Part shown: piece by piece, positions 20,434 through 29,844 of the stretch
How the letters are laid out: the number at the start of each line of letters is the position of its first letter
Position numbering within the stretch: the first letter of the stretch is position 1
Origin: Azospirillum thermophilum
GTDB lineage: Bacteria > Pseudomonadota > Alphaproteobacteria > Azospirillales > Azospirillaceae
Length of the DNA: 64,000 bases
Reading direction: 5' to 3'
Assembly: GCF_003130795.1 (NCBI RefSeq)
Contig: NZ_CP029352.1
Coordinates: forward strand, 970,001 to 1,034,000
Position numbers and translations under genes: made by a program
The notes under the pieces: generated by a model
Told to the model about the DNA's origin: nothing
Seen by the model: only the letters and a program-made list of their open reading frames with translations
Databases searched by the model: none

Positions 20434-22542
20434 TCAGGGCTTACGCGACGCGACGTCCAGCGCCGCCAGAACCGCCGACTCGCTCAGCAGCTCGGGCAGG
20501 GCGATGCCGTCGGGCGCGCCGGGGCCGTACACGATATTGAAGGGGATGCCGTAACGGCCATGGTCGGCCAGGAAACGCGCGATCGTCTCGTCCGGCCGCG
20601 TCCAGTCCGCCCGCATGGTCACCAGCGCCGGATCATCCAGCCGCTTGGCGACCGTGCCCCGGCCGATCACCAGCTTCTTGTTGGCCTGGCAGGTGATGCA
20701 CCAGTCGGCCGTCACGTCCACCAGCACGGTGCGGCCGGCAGAGACGTGGTCGCGGATCGCCGCCTCGTCGAAGGGCACCCAGCGCAGCGACGCCTCGGTC
20801 ACCGTGGTCGCCGCTCCGGCCGAGGGGCCGACCGCCGCCGGAAGGCCGAAGGCGGCCAGGGCCAGCACGCTCGCCAGCGCCGGCCCGACCCAGCGCCGGC
20901 CCGTCAGCGTCCGCCCGGCCCACAGCGCCGCCACCAGCCCGATCATCAGCAGCGCGACGGTTGCCGCCGCCACCTCGCCCATCTGCACGGCCAGCACGGA
21001 GAGCAGCCAGACCGCCGTCAGCGCCAGCGCGAAGCCCAGCACCCGGCGCAGCACGGCCATCCAGCGGCCCGGCCGCGGCAGCAGCCCCGCCACCCGCGGC
21101 ACGGCGGCCACCAGCAGATAGGGCAGAGCCAGCCCGATGCCGAGCGCGGCGAAGATCGCGTAGACATCCAGCGTGCCGCCGGCCAGCGCGAAACCGACCG
21201 CCGTGCCGAGGAACGGCGCCGAGCAGGGGGTCGCCAGCAGCGTCGCGAAGGCGCCGGTGGCGAAGGGGCCGGCCAGCCCCTCCCCGCCCAGCCGGTCGGC
21301 CAGCAGGCGCGGCAGCGGTATCTCGAAGACGCCCCACAGGTTCGCGGCGAACAGCGTGACCAGTACGACCATGAAAGTGAGGAACAGCGGCTGCTGGAAC
21401 TGGATGCCCCAGCCGACCGCACCGCCCGCCGCCTTCACCGCGACCAGGGCGGTGGCGAGCAGCAGGAAGGAGGTGACGATGCCGGCGGCGCTGGCGAGAA
21501 AGCCGGCGCGCACCGCCGCGGGCGCCTTGCCGCCGTGCTTCACCACCGACAGCAGCTTGAGCGACAGCACCGGCAGCACGCAGGGCATCAGGTTGAGGAT
21601 CAACCCGCCGAGCAGCGCGACGCCCAGCATGGCCAGCAGCCCGCCGGCCGGCCCGGCAGCCCGCCCGGTGCCGGCGGTCGCCCGCGACTCGACGGCGCGG
21701 GAGCCATCGACCAGAGTCATCGTCAGCACCCGGCCGGACAGTTCCGTTCCCGCCGGCGCGTCGGTCGCCTGCAGCGTCATCCGCACGCGGCGGTCACCGT
21801 CCGAAAAGCTGGTCGTCGGCGCGGAGAAGGCCAGCGGCGGGTCCGTCTCGACGAACAGGTCGGGAGAGACGAAGGTGTCGGCGACCGTCGCCTCGACCTC
21901 CAGCAGCGTACCGCGGGCGCGGACCGAGTCGATCTTCAGCAGCGAGGCGCCCCCCTCCTCCTGCAGGCGGGGGACCAGCGACTGTGCCCGGGCGATGTCG
22001 TTGGCCGATGGCCCCGGAGTCGCCGGCCCCTCGGGGACGCCGAGCGTCAGCTTGACCGACTGCGGCACGCAGATGTCGGAACAGACCAGCAGTTCGGCCG
22101 ACAAGGCGAGGTCGAGCGGCTTGCCCGGTTCGGCAAGCGTGGCGCGGATGGGAAACAGCACCTCCGTGTCATAGCCGGCGGTCTCGAACCCCAGGACCGA
22201 GAAGCGGTGGGGAGCCGGATAGGACAGGCCGGCCTCCTTCAGGTTCTGCGAGGCCGACCAGTCGAGCCGCGGGGCGAACCCCGCGTCGCCGGGGGAGCGC
22301 CAGTAGGTCTTCCAGCCCGGCTCCAGCCGGACCTCCAGCCCGATCGGCAGGCTCGTCAGGTCGCCGGTGCCCGTCACGGACGAGACGATGCGCGCCTCCA
22401 CCGGGCCGGCCTTCGTCCAGGCGCCCTGCCCGTCGCTCTGCGCCGCGGCGGCCGGCTGCGCGGCTACCGTTCCGGGCAGTGCCAGGGCGAAGAGGGTGAG
22501 GGCGAGGACGGCAAGCCTTTTCATCGTGCGCATCGTGCTCAT
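20434..22542 (-). CDS. DsbD/ScsB-type thiol:disulfide interchange protein
   Basis: About 702 residues. A signal peptide (MKRLAVLALTLFALALPGT) precedes a periplasmic domain with a CSDIC cysteine pair. A multi-helix DsbD core follows with LMPCVLPVLSLKLL and ATPCSAPFLGTA, and a C-terminal thioredoxin domain carries WCITC. Electrons pass from cytoplasmic thioredoxin through the membrane cysteines to periplasmic reductants. The long N-terminal domain resembles ScsB more than classical DsbD. Several in-frame ATGs (22563, 22542, 22533, 22524) exist and none has a good ribosome site, so the exact start is open. Confidence 0.88.
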   Translation of the reverse strand: MSTMRTMKRLAVLALTLFALALPGTVAAQPAAAAQSDGQGAWTKAGPVEARIVSSVTGTGDLTSLPIGLEVRLEPGWKTYWRSPGDAGFAPRLDWSASQNLKEAGLSYPAPHRFSVLGFETAGYDTEVLFPIRATLAEPGKPLDLALSAELLVCSDICVPQSVKLTLGVPEGPATPGPSANDIARAQSLVPRLQEEGGASLLKIDSVRARGTLLEVEATVADTFVSPDLFVETDPPLAFSAPTTSFSDGDRRVRMTLQATDAPAGTELSGRVLTMTLVDGSRAVESRATAGTGRAAGPAGGLLAMLGVALLGGLILNLMPCVLPVLSLKLLSVVKHGGKAPAAVRAGFLASAAGIVTSFLLLATALVAVKAAGGAVGWGIQFQQPLFLTFMVVLVTLFAANLWGVFEIPLPRLLADRLGGEGLAGPFATGAFATLLATPCSAPFLGTAVGFALAGGTLDVYAIFAALGIGLALPYLLVAAVPRVAGLLPRPGRWMAVLRRVLGFALALTAVWLLSVLAVQMGEVAAATVALLMIGLVAALWAGRTLTGRRWVGPALASVLALAAFGLPAAVGPSAGAATTVTEASLRWVPFDEAAIRDHVSAGRTVLVDVTADWCITCQANKKLVIGRGTVAKRLDDPALVTMRADWTRPDETIARFLADHGRYGIPFNIVYGPGAPDGIALPELLSESAVLAALDVASRKP

Positions 22543-22763
22543 ATGAGTGAGGCAAACGGCCATCGGCCGCAGCTATATATAGGTGACAAAGCTTGGCCCC
22601 TGCTGCCACACTCCCGACAAGTGGGTCGGGGAGCCGCCGGGCTCAACCGGATGGTCCCCAAAAAACCATGGCCGAGAACGCCGTGGCCGAAAAACCGAGG
22701 CCGCCTTCGCCGCACTCTCCGCCGCAAGGGCGCCCGATAGAAACAAGTCAAGGATAACCGCCG

Positions 22764-23396
22764 ATGCCGCGATCCACCAAGCCCCCGGTTACCCCGCCCG
22801 CCAAAGGCTCGTCCAAGGGCTCCAAGGACCAGTCGAAAGGCATGCAGTCGCTGACCGGCCAGCTTCTGATCGCCATGCCCGGCATGGAGGACCCCCGGTT
22901 CCAGCGCACGGTGATCTATGTCTGCGCCCATAACGAGGACGGGGCGATGGGGCTGGTGGTCAACCGCCTGTTCGGGTCGATCACCTTCGAAGACCTGCTG
23001 GACCAGCTCGAAATGGACATTCCCAACCCGGTTCACAACATGCCCGTCCATTATGGCGGTCCTGTCGAATCGGGCCGCGGCTTCGTCCTGCATTCGACCG
23101 ACTACGTGCGCGAAGGAACGCTGGTCGTGGACGACGGCGTCGCGCTGACGGCGACCATCGACATCCTGCGCGCCATCTCCGAAGACCGCGGGCCGCGCCG
23201 CAACATCCTGCTGCTCGGCTATGCCGGCTGGGGCCCCGGGCAGCTCGACGCCGAGTTCCAGGCCAACGGCTGGCTGAACGTCCCCTGCGACGAGGAACTG
23301 CTGTTCGACCCCGACCTCGGCGCCAAGTGGGAGCGCGCGATCGCCAAGCTGGGCGTCAGCGTCTCCATGCTGTCCGGAGAGGCCGGGCACGCCTGA
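22764..23396 (+). CDS. YqgE/AlgH family protein
   Basis: 210 residues with the DUF179 pattern: GQLLIAMPGMEDPRFQRTVI, NEDGAMGLVVNR, GGPVESGRGFVLHS, and GYAGWGPGQLDAEF. A Lys/Ser-rich leader of about 25 residues precedes it. The ATG has AAGGA ten bases upstream. It is a soluble protein with no established biochemical role; AlgH affects alginate regulation in Pseudomonas. It is divergent from the DsbD-like gene and converges on moaE. Confidence 0.92.
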   Translation: MPRSTKPPVTPPAKGSSKGSKDQSKGMQSLTGQLLIAMPGMEDPRFQRTVIYVCAHNEDGAMGLVVNRLFGSITFEDLLDQLEMDIPNPVHNMPVHYGGPVESGRGFVLHSTDYVREGTLVVDDGVALTATIDILRAISEDRGPRRNILLLGYAGWGPGQLDAEFQANGWLNVPCDEELLFDPDLGAKWERAIAKLGVSVSMLSGEAGHA

Positions 23397-23463
23397 CCAG
23401 GTTCCGCCGGGTGGCGGTGCTGCACCCGCCCGGCCATCCGGCCCGCCGCCGGCCGCTGCGCCG

Positions 23464-23916
23464 TCAGCGATCCCAGCGCGACGCGGCCTCGTCATCGCTC
23501 TCCTTCGCCTCGACCCAGCGTTCTCCTTCGGGTGTGGCCTCCAGCTTCCAGAAGGGAGCCTTGGTCTTCAGCCAGTCGATCAGGAACCGGCAGCTTTCGA
23601 AAGCGGCATCGCGATGGGCGGACGCGGTCATGACCAGCACGATCTGGTCCCCCGGCTCCAGCCGTCCATAGCGGTGGATGATCAGCACATCGTCGAGCGG
23701 CCAGCGTCCGCGCGCTTCCGCCTCGATGGCGGCCAACTGCTTTTCCGTCATGCCCGGATAGTGTTCCAGCGTCATTGCGCTGACCGCCTCGCCGCCGGCG
23801 ATGTCGCGCACCAGCCCGACGAACATCGTCACGCCGCCGATCGAGCGGCGCCCGCGCGTCATCGCGGCATATTCGGCGCCGACGTCGAAATCCTCGGCCT
23901 GGACACGGATGGTCAT
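23464..23916 (-). CDS. moaE: Molybdopterin synthase catalytic subunit
   Basis: 150 residues. MoaE features are FVGLVRD, LEHYPGM, IIHRYGRLEPGD and the active-site region FLIDWLKTKAPFWKLE with its conserved lysines. It inserts two sulfurs from MoaD thiocarboxylate into precursor Z to make molybdopterin. It starts 3 bp after the moaD stop. It is the last gene of the line running from uvrC through moeA. Confidence 0.95.
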   Translation of the reverse strand: MTIRVQAEDFDVGAEYAAMTRGRRSIGGVTMFVGLVRDIAGGEAVSAMTLEHYPGMTEKQLAAIEAEARGRWPLDDVLIIHRYGRLEPGDQIVLVMTASAHRDAAFESCRFLIDWLKTKAPFWKLEATPEGERWVEAKESDDEAASRWDR

Positions 23917-23919
23917 GGG

Positions 23920-24174
23920 TCAGCCGCCCGTCACCGGCGGGAACAGGGCGACCTCGTCCGACGCGGACAGCGGATGGTCGTAGGGCACATGCTCCTGGTT
24001 CACCGCGACCTTGACCACCTTGCTGTTGGCCAGGGCCTCGGCATGGCGGGGACTGCGCGACTTCAGCCACTCGATCAGGCCCGCCACGTCCGTCACATCC
24101 GCCGGGAGGTCGACCGTTTCGGACGGCACGCCGATCTTGGACCGCAGCCACGCGAAATACAGAACCTTCATCAC
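23920..24174 (-). CDS. moaD: Molybdopterin synthase sulfur carrier subunit
   Basis: 84 residues of ubiquitin-like fold, ending in the required double glycine (FPPVTGG). The N-terminus KVLYFAWLRSKIG is typical of MoaD. Its C-terminal Gly is thiocarboxylated and donates sulfur in the MoaDE complex. The start overlaps the moeA stop by 4 bp and moaE follows after 3 bp, so the subunits are co-translated. Confidence 0.95.
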   Translation of the reverse strand: MMKVLYFAWLRSKIGVPSETVDLPADVTDVAGLIEWLKSRSPRHAEALANSKVVKVAVNQEHVPYDHPLSASDEVALFPPVTGG

Positions 24175-25424
24175 CGGACCTCGCTGAAAGGCAGATAGGC
24201 CACCGTCATTCCCGGTTCGACCTTCGTCACCTCCTCCGGCAGTTCGACGAACCCGTCGGACTCGACCAGGGAGGACAGGATACCAGCACCGTCGCGCGGG
24301 TGCTTGACCGCGGTCAACAGGCCGTCCTCCCCGCGGGTCAGGGTTGCGCGGACATATTCCCGGCGCCCCGCCTTCTTCTTCGCCGTGAAGCCGGCCCGGA
24401 CGGCGAACAGCACCGGGTCCGGCTCCGCCGCCCCCATCAGGCGCAGCAGGATCGGGCGCGCCACCCGCAGGAAGGTCACCATCACCGCCACCGGATTTCC
24501 CGGCAGCCCGACGAAGACCGCCTCCCCCACCCGTCCCAGCGCGACCGGACGGCCGGGCTTGATCGCCAGCCGCCAGAAGTCGAGCCGTCCGTTCGCCTCC
24601 ACCGCCGCCTTGACGTGGTCCTCCTCCCCGGTCGACATGCCGCCGGAGGTGATGAGGGCGTCATGGCTGCCGGCAGCCTCGGCCAGGGATTGGCGGATGA
24701 CATCGAACCGGTCGGCGAGGATGCCGAGATCGGTGACCGCGCAGCCCAGCCGGCTGAGGGCGGCCATCAGCGCGAAGCGGTTGGCGTCATAGACGCAGCC
24801 GGTGGGAAGCGCGCTGCCGGGCTCCCGGACCTCGTCGCCGGTGGAGAAGACGGCGACCCGCAGCGGACGGCGGACCGCCACCTCCCGCAGGCCGAGCGAG
24901 GCGAGCAGCCCGATATCCTCCGGCCGCAGCCGGCGGCCGGCCTGCAGCACCGTGGCCCCCCGGGCGATGTCCTCCCCGGCGAAGCGGCGGTTGGCCCCGC
25001 GCTTCAGGCCGGCCGGCAGCACCACCCGGTCGCCTTCCAGCCGGCAATCCTCCTGCATGAAGACGGTGTCGAAGCCGCCGGGCATCGGCGCGCCGGTGAA
25101 GATGCGCACCGCTTCGCCCCGCTGCCCGTCGCGTCCCAGCGGATGGCCGGCGGCAACCCGCGCCGTGACCGGCAGCACCGTCTCCCCTGCCGGGTTCAGG
25201 TCGTCGAAGAAGACCGCATAGCCGTCGACCGCGGAATTGTCGTGCGGCGGCACGGAGAAGGGTGCGACCACCGGTTCGGCCAGGATGCGCCCCTGCGCCT
25301 CGACCAGCGCCACGCGTTCGGACCCGGTCACCGGCTGCACCCGCTCGGCCAGCAGGGCGAGCGCCGCGTCCACCGCCATCATCTCGCCACCGAAGGCGAA
25401 GCAATCGTTGCTGAGCTGCACCAT
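24171..25424 (-). CDS. moeA: Molybdopterin molybdenumtransferase
   Basis: 417 residues with the MoeA order of domains. ALALLAERVQPV leads to PHDNSAVDGYAV at about 58-69, then the AGHPLG beta domain and FTGAPMP. The MPT-binding core has FSTGDEV, SGGMSTGEEDHVK and LPGNPVAVMVTF, and a C-terminal beta domain ends the protein. It inserts molybdate into adenylated molybdopterin. It is part of the mob/moe/moa gene group, about 100 bp after the HAD hydrolase gene. Confidence 0.95.
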   Translation of the reverse strand: MVQLSNDCFAFGGEMMAVDAALALLAERVQPVTGSERVALVEAQGRILAEPVVAPFSVPPHDNSAVDGYAVFFDDLNPAGETVLPVTARVAAGHPLGRDGQRGEAVRIFTGAPMPGGFDTVFMQEDCRLEGDRVVLPAGLKRGANRRFAGEDIARGATVLQAGRRLRPEDIGLLASLGLREVAVRRPLRVAVFSTGDEVREPGSALPTGCVYDANRFALMAALSRLGCAVTDLGILADRFDVIRQSLAEAAGSHDALITSGGMSTGEEDHVKAAVEANGRLDFWRLAIKPGRPVALGRVGEAVFVGLPGNPVAVMVTFLRVARPILLRLMGAAEPDPVLFAVRAGFTAKKKAGRREYVRATLTRGEDGLLTAVKHPRDGAGILSSLVESDGFVELPEEVTKVEPGMTVAYLPFSEVR

Positions 25425-25521
25425 GCCGGCAGTCTAGACCGCCGCACCGGCCGATGCGAGGCCGGAAAAGGTCGCAGCGACGCATCCCCGCCGAGGGATG
25501 CCCTTCTCCCTCCGGCCGAGG

Positions 25522-26166
25522 TCAAGGATCAGGCGCTCGTCCTGCCGCCGCCTCCACAACCTCCTCCATCGACCGAAGCAGCAGATCCGGGTGGCGGGCA
25601 GCCAGCGCCTCCGCCGAGGCGTAGCCCCAGGTGACGGCAGCGCAGCGCACCCCCACCTGCCGGGCGGCCTCGATGTCGCGGATTTCGTCGCCGATGGCGA
25701 TGGCGTCCCGCGGATGGATGCCGCTGGCCCGCAGGACGCTGCGGAACTTGGCCGGCTTGCCGAAGAGGGAGGCGCCGCAGCCATAGTGGTCGACCAGCGC
25801 TGCCGTCTCCGGCCCCAGGATGCGCCGCACATTCTCCGCCGAGTTCGAGGTGACGACGGCCACCGTGACGCCCCGGCGGCGCAGCGCGCGCAGCATCTCG
25901 CCGGTGCCGTCGAACAGGGGGATGTGCTCGGCATCACGGGCGGCGAGGCCGCGCATGTGCCGGGCGATCAGCGGCAGCTTCCATAGCGGCACGCCCAGGT
26001 GCCGCATCAGGCGCCGGGCGTCGTAGCCGCGCAACGCCTCCACCTCCTCCGCCCGCACCGGGTTGAAGCGGTAGCGCTCGGCCACCCCGTTCAGGACCCC
26101 GATGAACCAGCCGAAGGAGTCGGCCAGCGTGCCGTCGAAATCGAAGATCGCCAGCCGGACGGACAT
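25522..26166 (-). CDS. HAD-superfamily phosphatase (Gph-like)
   Basis: 214 residues from ATG 26166; the longer frame to 26343 is a shadow of mobB. Motif I DFDGTLADSF holds the nucleophile Asp and general acid Asp. Motif II is VVTSNSAEN and motif IV GDEIRDIEAA, with a helical cap between I and II. This is the phosphoglycolate-phosphatase-like subfamily with unknown substrate. It overlaps no gene but starts 11 bp after the mobB stop, so it sits in the molybdenum-cofactor operon without an evident role there. Confidence 0.87.
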   Translation of the reverse strand: MSVRLAIFDFDGTLADSFGWFIGVLNGVAERYRFNPVRAEEVEALRGYDARRLMRHLGVPLWKLPLIARHMRGLAARDAEHIPLFDGTGEMLRALRRRGVTVAVVTSNSAENVRRILGPETAALVDHYGCGASLFGKPAKFRSVLRASGIHPRDAIAIGDEIRDIEAARQVGVRCAAVTWGYASAEALAARHPDLLLRSMEEVVEAAAGRAPDP

Positions 26167-26177
26167 CTCGGGCGGCG

Positions 26178-26681
26178 TCAGCGGCCGAGACCGCAGCGCT
26201 CCACCACGAAGGCCGCAACCGCCTCGGCATCGTTGAGGTCGAGCACGGGGACCGGGCAGTCGGGAACCGGCCCGTCGCTGACCACCGCGACGATGGTCGG
26301 ATCGTCGGGCGCGATCAGGGGCTTGCCCACCTCGGCCCGCCACACCTCGATCTTCTCGTGCGGCTGGCGCTTGAAGCCCTCGATCAGCAGGAGGTCCACC
26401 GGGGCCACCTTGGTCAGCAGCTCCTCCAGCGTCAGCTCGGGATCGCCGTCGCGCAGCTCATGCATCAGCGCCCAGCGCTTGGGCGAGCTGACCAGAACCT
26501 CCGTCGCGCCGGCCAGCCGGTGATTGTGGCTGTCCTTGCCGGGATGGTCGATGTCGAAGCCCTTGTGGGCATGCTTGACGGTGGAAACCCGCAGACCGCG
26601 GCCGGTCAGGGCGGGGATCAGGCGGACGATCAGCGAGGTCTTGCCGCTGCCGCTCCAGCCGGTGAGGCCGAAAATCTTCAT
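26178..26681 (-). CDS. mobB: Molybdopterin-guanine dinucleotide biosynthesis protein B
   Basis: 167 residues. The N-terminal P-loop GWSGSGKTSL, then STVKHAHKGFDID, the switch-like GKDSHNHRLAGA, and LLIEGFKRQP are the MobB hallmarks. It is a GTP-binding accessory that assists MobA in making the guanine dinucleotide form of the cofactor. mobA itself is not in the window. It lies 45 bp downstream of pgsA. Confidence 0.94.
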   Translation of the reverse strand: MKIFGLTGWSGSGKTSLIVRLIPALTGRGLRVSTVKHAHKGFDIDHPGKDSHNHRLAGATEVLVSSPKRWALMHELRDGDPELTLEELLTKVAPVDLLLIEGFKRQPHEKIEVWRAEVGKPLIAPDDPTIVAVVSDGPVPDCPVPVLDLNDAEAVAAFVVERCGLGR

Positions 26682-26726
26682 GGGGAGTGCTCTGGTTCCG
26701 TGAAGCCCCTGCCGTTGCAGGAGCCG

Positions 26727-27341
26727 TCAGCCGGTGCTGCGGGCGGAGCCGGCGGTGGGGGTATCCCGCCGCTGGGGCTTCGGCTGTTCGGCCATCATGT
26801 GCGTCAGGCCGGCGCGCATATAGTCCCATCCCGTGTAGAAGGTCAGCGCCGCGGCGATCCACAGCCCGACCGTGCCGATCAGGCTGACGGGAATCGCCGG
26901 CGGCCCATAGTCGCCGACGATCAGGAAGCCCAGCGCGATCATCTGGATGGTCGTCTTCCACTTGGCGAGCCAGGTGACCGGCACGCCGACATGCAGGCCG
27001 GCGAGATACTCGCGCAGGCCGGAGACCAGCACCTCGCGCAGCAGAATCACCACGGCCGGCAGGACCGACACGCCGGTCAGCCGGTCGAAGGCCGCCAGCA
27101 TGATCAGCGTCGCCGCCACCAGCAGCTTGTCGGCGATCGGGTCGAGGAACTTGCCGATCACGCTCTCCTGCGCCCAGGCGCGGGCCAGGTAGCCGTCGAA
27201 CCAGTCGGTGATGCAGGCCGCGGCGTAGAGCGAGCAGGCCGTGTAGGCGGCCCAGGCCTCCGGCACGTAGAACAGCCCGACCACCACCGGGATCACCGCG
27301 ATGCGCGAGAGGGTCAGCAGGTTCGGCAGGCTGGTCAGCAT
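26727..27341 (-). CDS. pgsA: CDP-diacylglycerol-glycerol-3-phosphate 3-phosphatidyltransferase
   Basis: 204 residues with several membrane helices. The CDP-alcohol phosphatidyltransferase motif is complete at about residues 46-73: DWFDGYLAR, then G eight residues on, then D, three residues, D (GKFLDPIADK). It makes phosphatidylglycerol phosphate at the inner membrane. uvrC-pgsA adjacency is common in proteobacteria. The last 25 residues are polar and not conserved. Confidence 0.94.
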   Translation of the reverse strand: MLTSLPNLLTLSRIAVIPVVVGLFYVPEAWAAYTACSLYAAACITDWFDGYLARAWAQESVIGKFLDPIADKLLVAATLIMLAAFDRLTGVSVLPAVVILLREVLVSGLREYLAGLHVGVPVTWLAKWKTTIQMIALGFLIVGDYGPPAIPVSLIGTVGLWIAAALTFYTGWDYMRAGLTHMMAEQPKPQRRDTPTAGSARSTG

Positions 27342-27425
27342 CGTATCGGACTCGGAGGCCGCTGGAGGACGCGCGGAACGGCGGGCCGATGTGCACCGGC
27401 CCTGTCCGTCCTGTCGTGCGGCATT

Positions 27426-29348
27426 CTAACCATCCGGATGGAAGTGATCGTATATCTTTTTCGCCACCGTCCGATTGATCCCCTCTACCGCCTCCAGATC
27501 CGCCAATCCCGCCCGTGCGACGGCGACGGCACTTCCGAAGTGATGGAGCAGGGCCTTCTTCCGTGACGGCCCGATCCCCGGGATCTCGTCGATCTGCGAC
27601 CGGCCCAGCGCCTTGGTCCGCTTGGCCCGGTGCGTGCCGATGGCGAAGCGGTGCGCCTCGTCGCGCAGCCGCTGCAGGAAATAGAGGACCGGGTCCTTCT
27701 GCTCCATCTGGAAGGGCGGCCGGTTCTCCATGAAGAATCGCTCGCGCCCGGCGTCGCGGTCCGGCCCCTTGGCGATGCCGACCAGCGTGACGTCGTCGAT
27801 CCCCAGTTCGGCGAACACCTCCAGCGCGACGTTGAGCTGGCCGAGGCCGCCGTCGATCAGCACCAGATCGGGCCAGCTCCCCTGCGTCCGCTCCGGATCC
27901 TCCTTCAGGGCGCGACCGAATCGGCGGGTGAGCACCTCGCGCATCATCGCGAAGTCGTCGCCGGCCGCCCCTTCCGTCTTGATGTTGAACTTGCGGTAGG
28001 CGTTCTTGATGAAGCCTTCCGGCCCCGCCACGATCATGGCGCCGATGGCGTGCGCGCCCTGGACGTGCGAGTTGTCGTAGACCTCCACCCGCTCCGGCGG
28101 CGCGTCCATGCCGAAGACGGCCGCCACCCCTTCCAGCAGCCGCGCCTGGGACGAGCTTTCGGCCAGACGGCGGCCCAGCGCCTCGCGCGCGTTGGTCTGG
28201 GCGTGCTCGACGATGCGCCGCTTCTCGCCCCGCCTGGGCACCGCCAGCTCCACCCTGTGGCCGGCCCGCAGGCTCAGCGCCTCGGTCAGCAGCTCGATCT
28301 CCGGCAGGTCGTGGCTGACCAGCACCAACGCGGGTGCGGCCTTGTTCTCGTAGAACTGGGCGATGAAGGCGGCCAGCACCTCCTCCGTCTCCGCCGCCTT
28401 GTCGTGGCTCGGGAAATAGGCGCGGTTGCCATAGTTCCGCCCGCCGCGGAAGAAGAACACCTGGATGCAGGTATAGCCGCCGTCGGCGAAGGCGGCGATG
28501 ACGTCGGCATCCTCGACCACCCCCTCGACGTTGATGTCCTGGTGGGCCTGGATGGCGGTCAGCGCGCGGATCCGGTCGCGGTAGCGGGCCGCCGTCTCGA
28601 AATCCAGCGCCTCCGACGCCTCGGTCATGCGCCGGGCGAACTCGCCCTGGATGTCCCGGCTCTTGCCGGACAGGAAGGCCCGGGCCTGGTCGACCTGGGC
28701 CTGGTACTCCTCCGGCGAGACGCGTCCGACGCAGGGCGCCGTGCAGCGCTTGATCTGGTACTGCAGACAGGGCCGCGTGCGGCTGGCGAAGACGGTATCG
28801 GCGCAGTTGCGCAACAGGAAGGCGCGCTGCAGCGCGGTGATGGTCCGGTTGACCGCCCCGGCCGAGGCGAAGGGGCCGAAATAGTCGGCATCCCGGCCGC
28901 GCGCCCCGCGGTGCTTGGTCAGCTGCGGATAGTCGTGGTCCTTGGTGATCATGATGTGCGGGAAGGTCTTGTCGTCCCGCAGCAGCACGTTGTAGCGCGG
29001 CATCAGCTTCTTGATCAGGTTCGATTCAAGAAGCAGCGCTTCCACCTCGGTGTGGGTGTTGACGAATTCCATCGTCTCCGTCTCCGACACCATGCGCTGG
29101 AGACGGACGGGCAGCTTGTTCACCTGGGTGTAGTTGGTCACCCGCCGCTTCAGGTTCCGCGCCTTGCCGACATAAAGCACCGTGCCGTCGCCGGCCAGCA
29201 TGCGGTAGACGCCGGGGGTCTGCGGCAGGGTCTTCAGATGGTCGCGGATCACCTCCACCCCGCGGGCGAGGTCGGCGGTCCGGCGGCGCGCGCGCGACGC
29301 CGCCTCGCGCAGGTCCGCCTCCGTCGCCGCCTCGCCGGAAGAAGGCAT
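27426..29348 (-). CDS. uvrC: Excinuclease ABC subunit C
   Basis: 640 residues. An N-terminal GIY-YIG nuclease (about 43-120: [21 protein letters not shown]) makes the 3' incision. A central UVR motif binds UvrB. An RNase-H-like C-terminal nuclease ([22 protein letters not shown]) makes the 5' incision. A terminal helix-hairpin-helix pair is visible ([17 protein letters not shown]). The first 25 residues are an unconserved Ala/Arg-rich extension. It is the first gene of the uvrC-pgsA-mob/moa line. Confidence 0.96.
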   Translation of the reverse strand: MPSSGEAATEADLREAASRARRRTADLARGVEVIRDHLKTLPQTPGVYRMLAGDGTVLYVGKARNLKRRVTNYTQVNKLPVRLQRMVSETETMEFVNTHTEVEALLLESNLIKKLMPRYNVLLRDDKTFPHIMITKDHDYPQLTKHRGARGRDADYFGPFASAGAVNRTITALQRAFLLRNCADTVFASRTRPCLQYQIKRCTAPCVGRVSPEEYQAQVDQARAFLSGKSRDIQGEFARRMTEASEALDFETAARYRDRIRALTAIQAHQDINVEGVVEDADVIAAFADGGYTCIQVFFFRGGRNYGNRAYFPSHDKAAETEEVLAAFIAQFYENKAAPALVLVSHDLPEIELLTEALSLRAGHRVELAVPRRGEKRRIVEHAQTNAREALGRRLAESSSQARLLEGVAAVFGMDAPPERVEVYDNSHVQGAHAIGAMIVAGPEGFIKNAYRKFNIKTEGAAGDDFAMMREVLTRRFGRALKEDPERTQGSWPDLVLIDGGLGQLNVALEVFAELGIDDVTLVGIAKGPDRDAGRERFFMENRPPFQMEQKDPVLYFLQRLRDEAHRFAIGTHRAKRTKALGRSQIDEIPGIGPSRKKALLHHFGSAVAVARAGLADLEAVEGINRTVAKKIYDHFHPDG

Positions 29349-29844
29349 GGGACCCGTCTCGCCGTCGGGCGGGGCATGGGACCAGGGTGTCCCTGCGGAT
29401 CGGCGGCAGCCGGTTCGGGGGCGGACGGATGGATATCGGACATCATGCCAATGTCGTCGAGCGTGCCTGCATGGTCAACCACCCCCTGCCCGAATTGGTT
29501 AAGGCTTCCGACTCAGGAGGCCCGAAGACTATCCACCATTCCTGTGGATAAGTTTGTCGATAACGATATGGGTAGCGTCGCCGGAGCCAAGAGTCCCAAG
29601 GCTTCCCAAGGGTCTGCCCAAAAATCAGGCAAATACGCTAACCCATTGATTCCGCTAGGTCAGGCGAGAGTCAAGGGTGTCCGGAGGGGCACTCACGCAA
29701 AATTGCCATCCCTCTCACGCGACCTCTTGCGTCCGGATTGCCACCTGTGTAAAACGCGCGGTCCTTTCGCGTGGCGGGCTGCGGGGACCCGCCGGCCCGG
29801 CGACGGAGTCGGAGTCTGCCCGGCATGGGTTTCCGTCTTTCCGC
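29349..29844. other. Intergenic region with DnaA-box-like motifs, less GC rich
   Basis: 496 bp between the uvrC start and the SDR stop, noticeably richer in A/T than the rest. It holds a TGTGGATAA box at 29543-29551, a TGTGTAAAA box at 29746-29754, and two close copies of CCCAAGG near 29594-29611. Open frames through it have no ribosome sites or family resemblance. It should contain the uvrC promoter (minus). Nothing shows it to be a replication origin. Confidence 0.4.
29530..29550. repeat. Inverted repeat built on a DnaA-box core
   Basis: Arms TATCCAC and GTGGATA, perfect over 7 bp, around a 7-base spacer. The right arm is part of TGTGGATAA, an exact match to the DnaA box TTATCCACA on the minus strand; the left arm is a two-mismatch copy. 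It lies about 190 bp upstream of the uvrC start. Confidence 0.55.

Noticed and set aside
29349..29844. Chromosomal replication origin
   Set aside because: Only two good DnaA boxes are present, with no dnaA, hemE, parAB or other origin neighbours and no AT-rich unwinding element; kept only as a motif observation.
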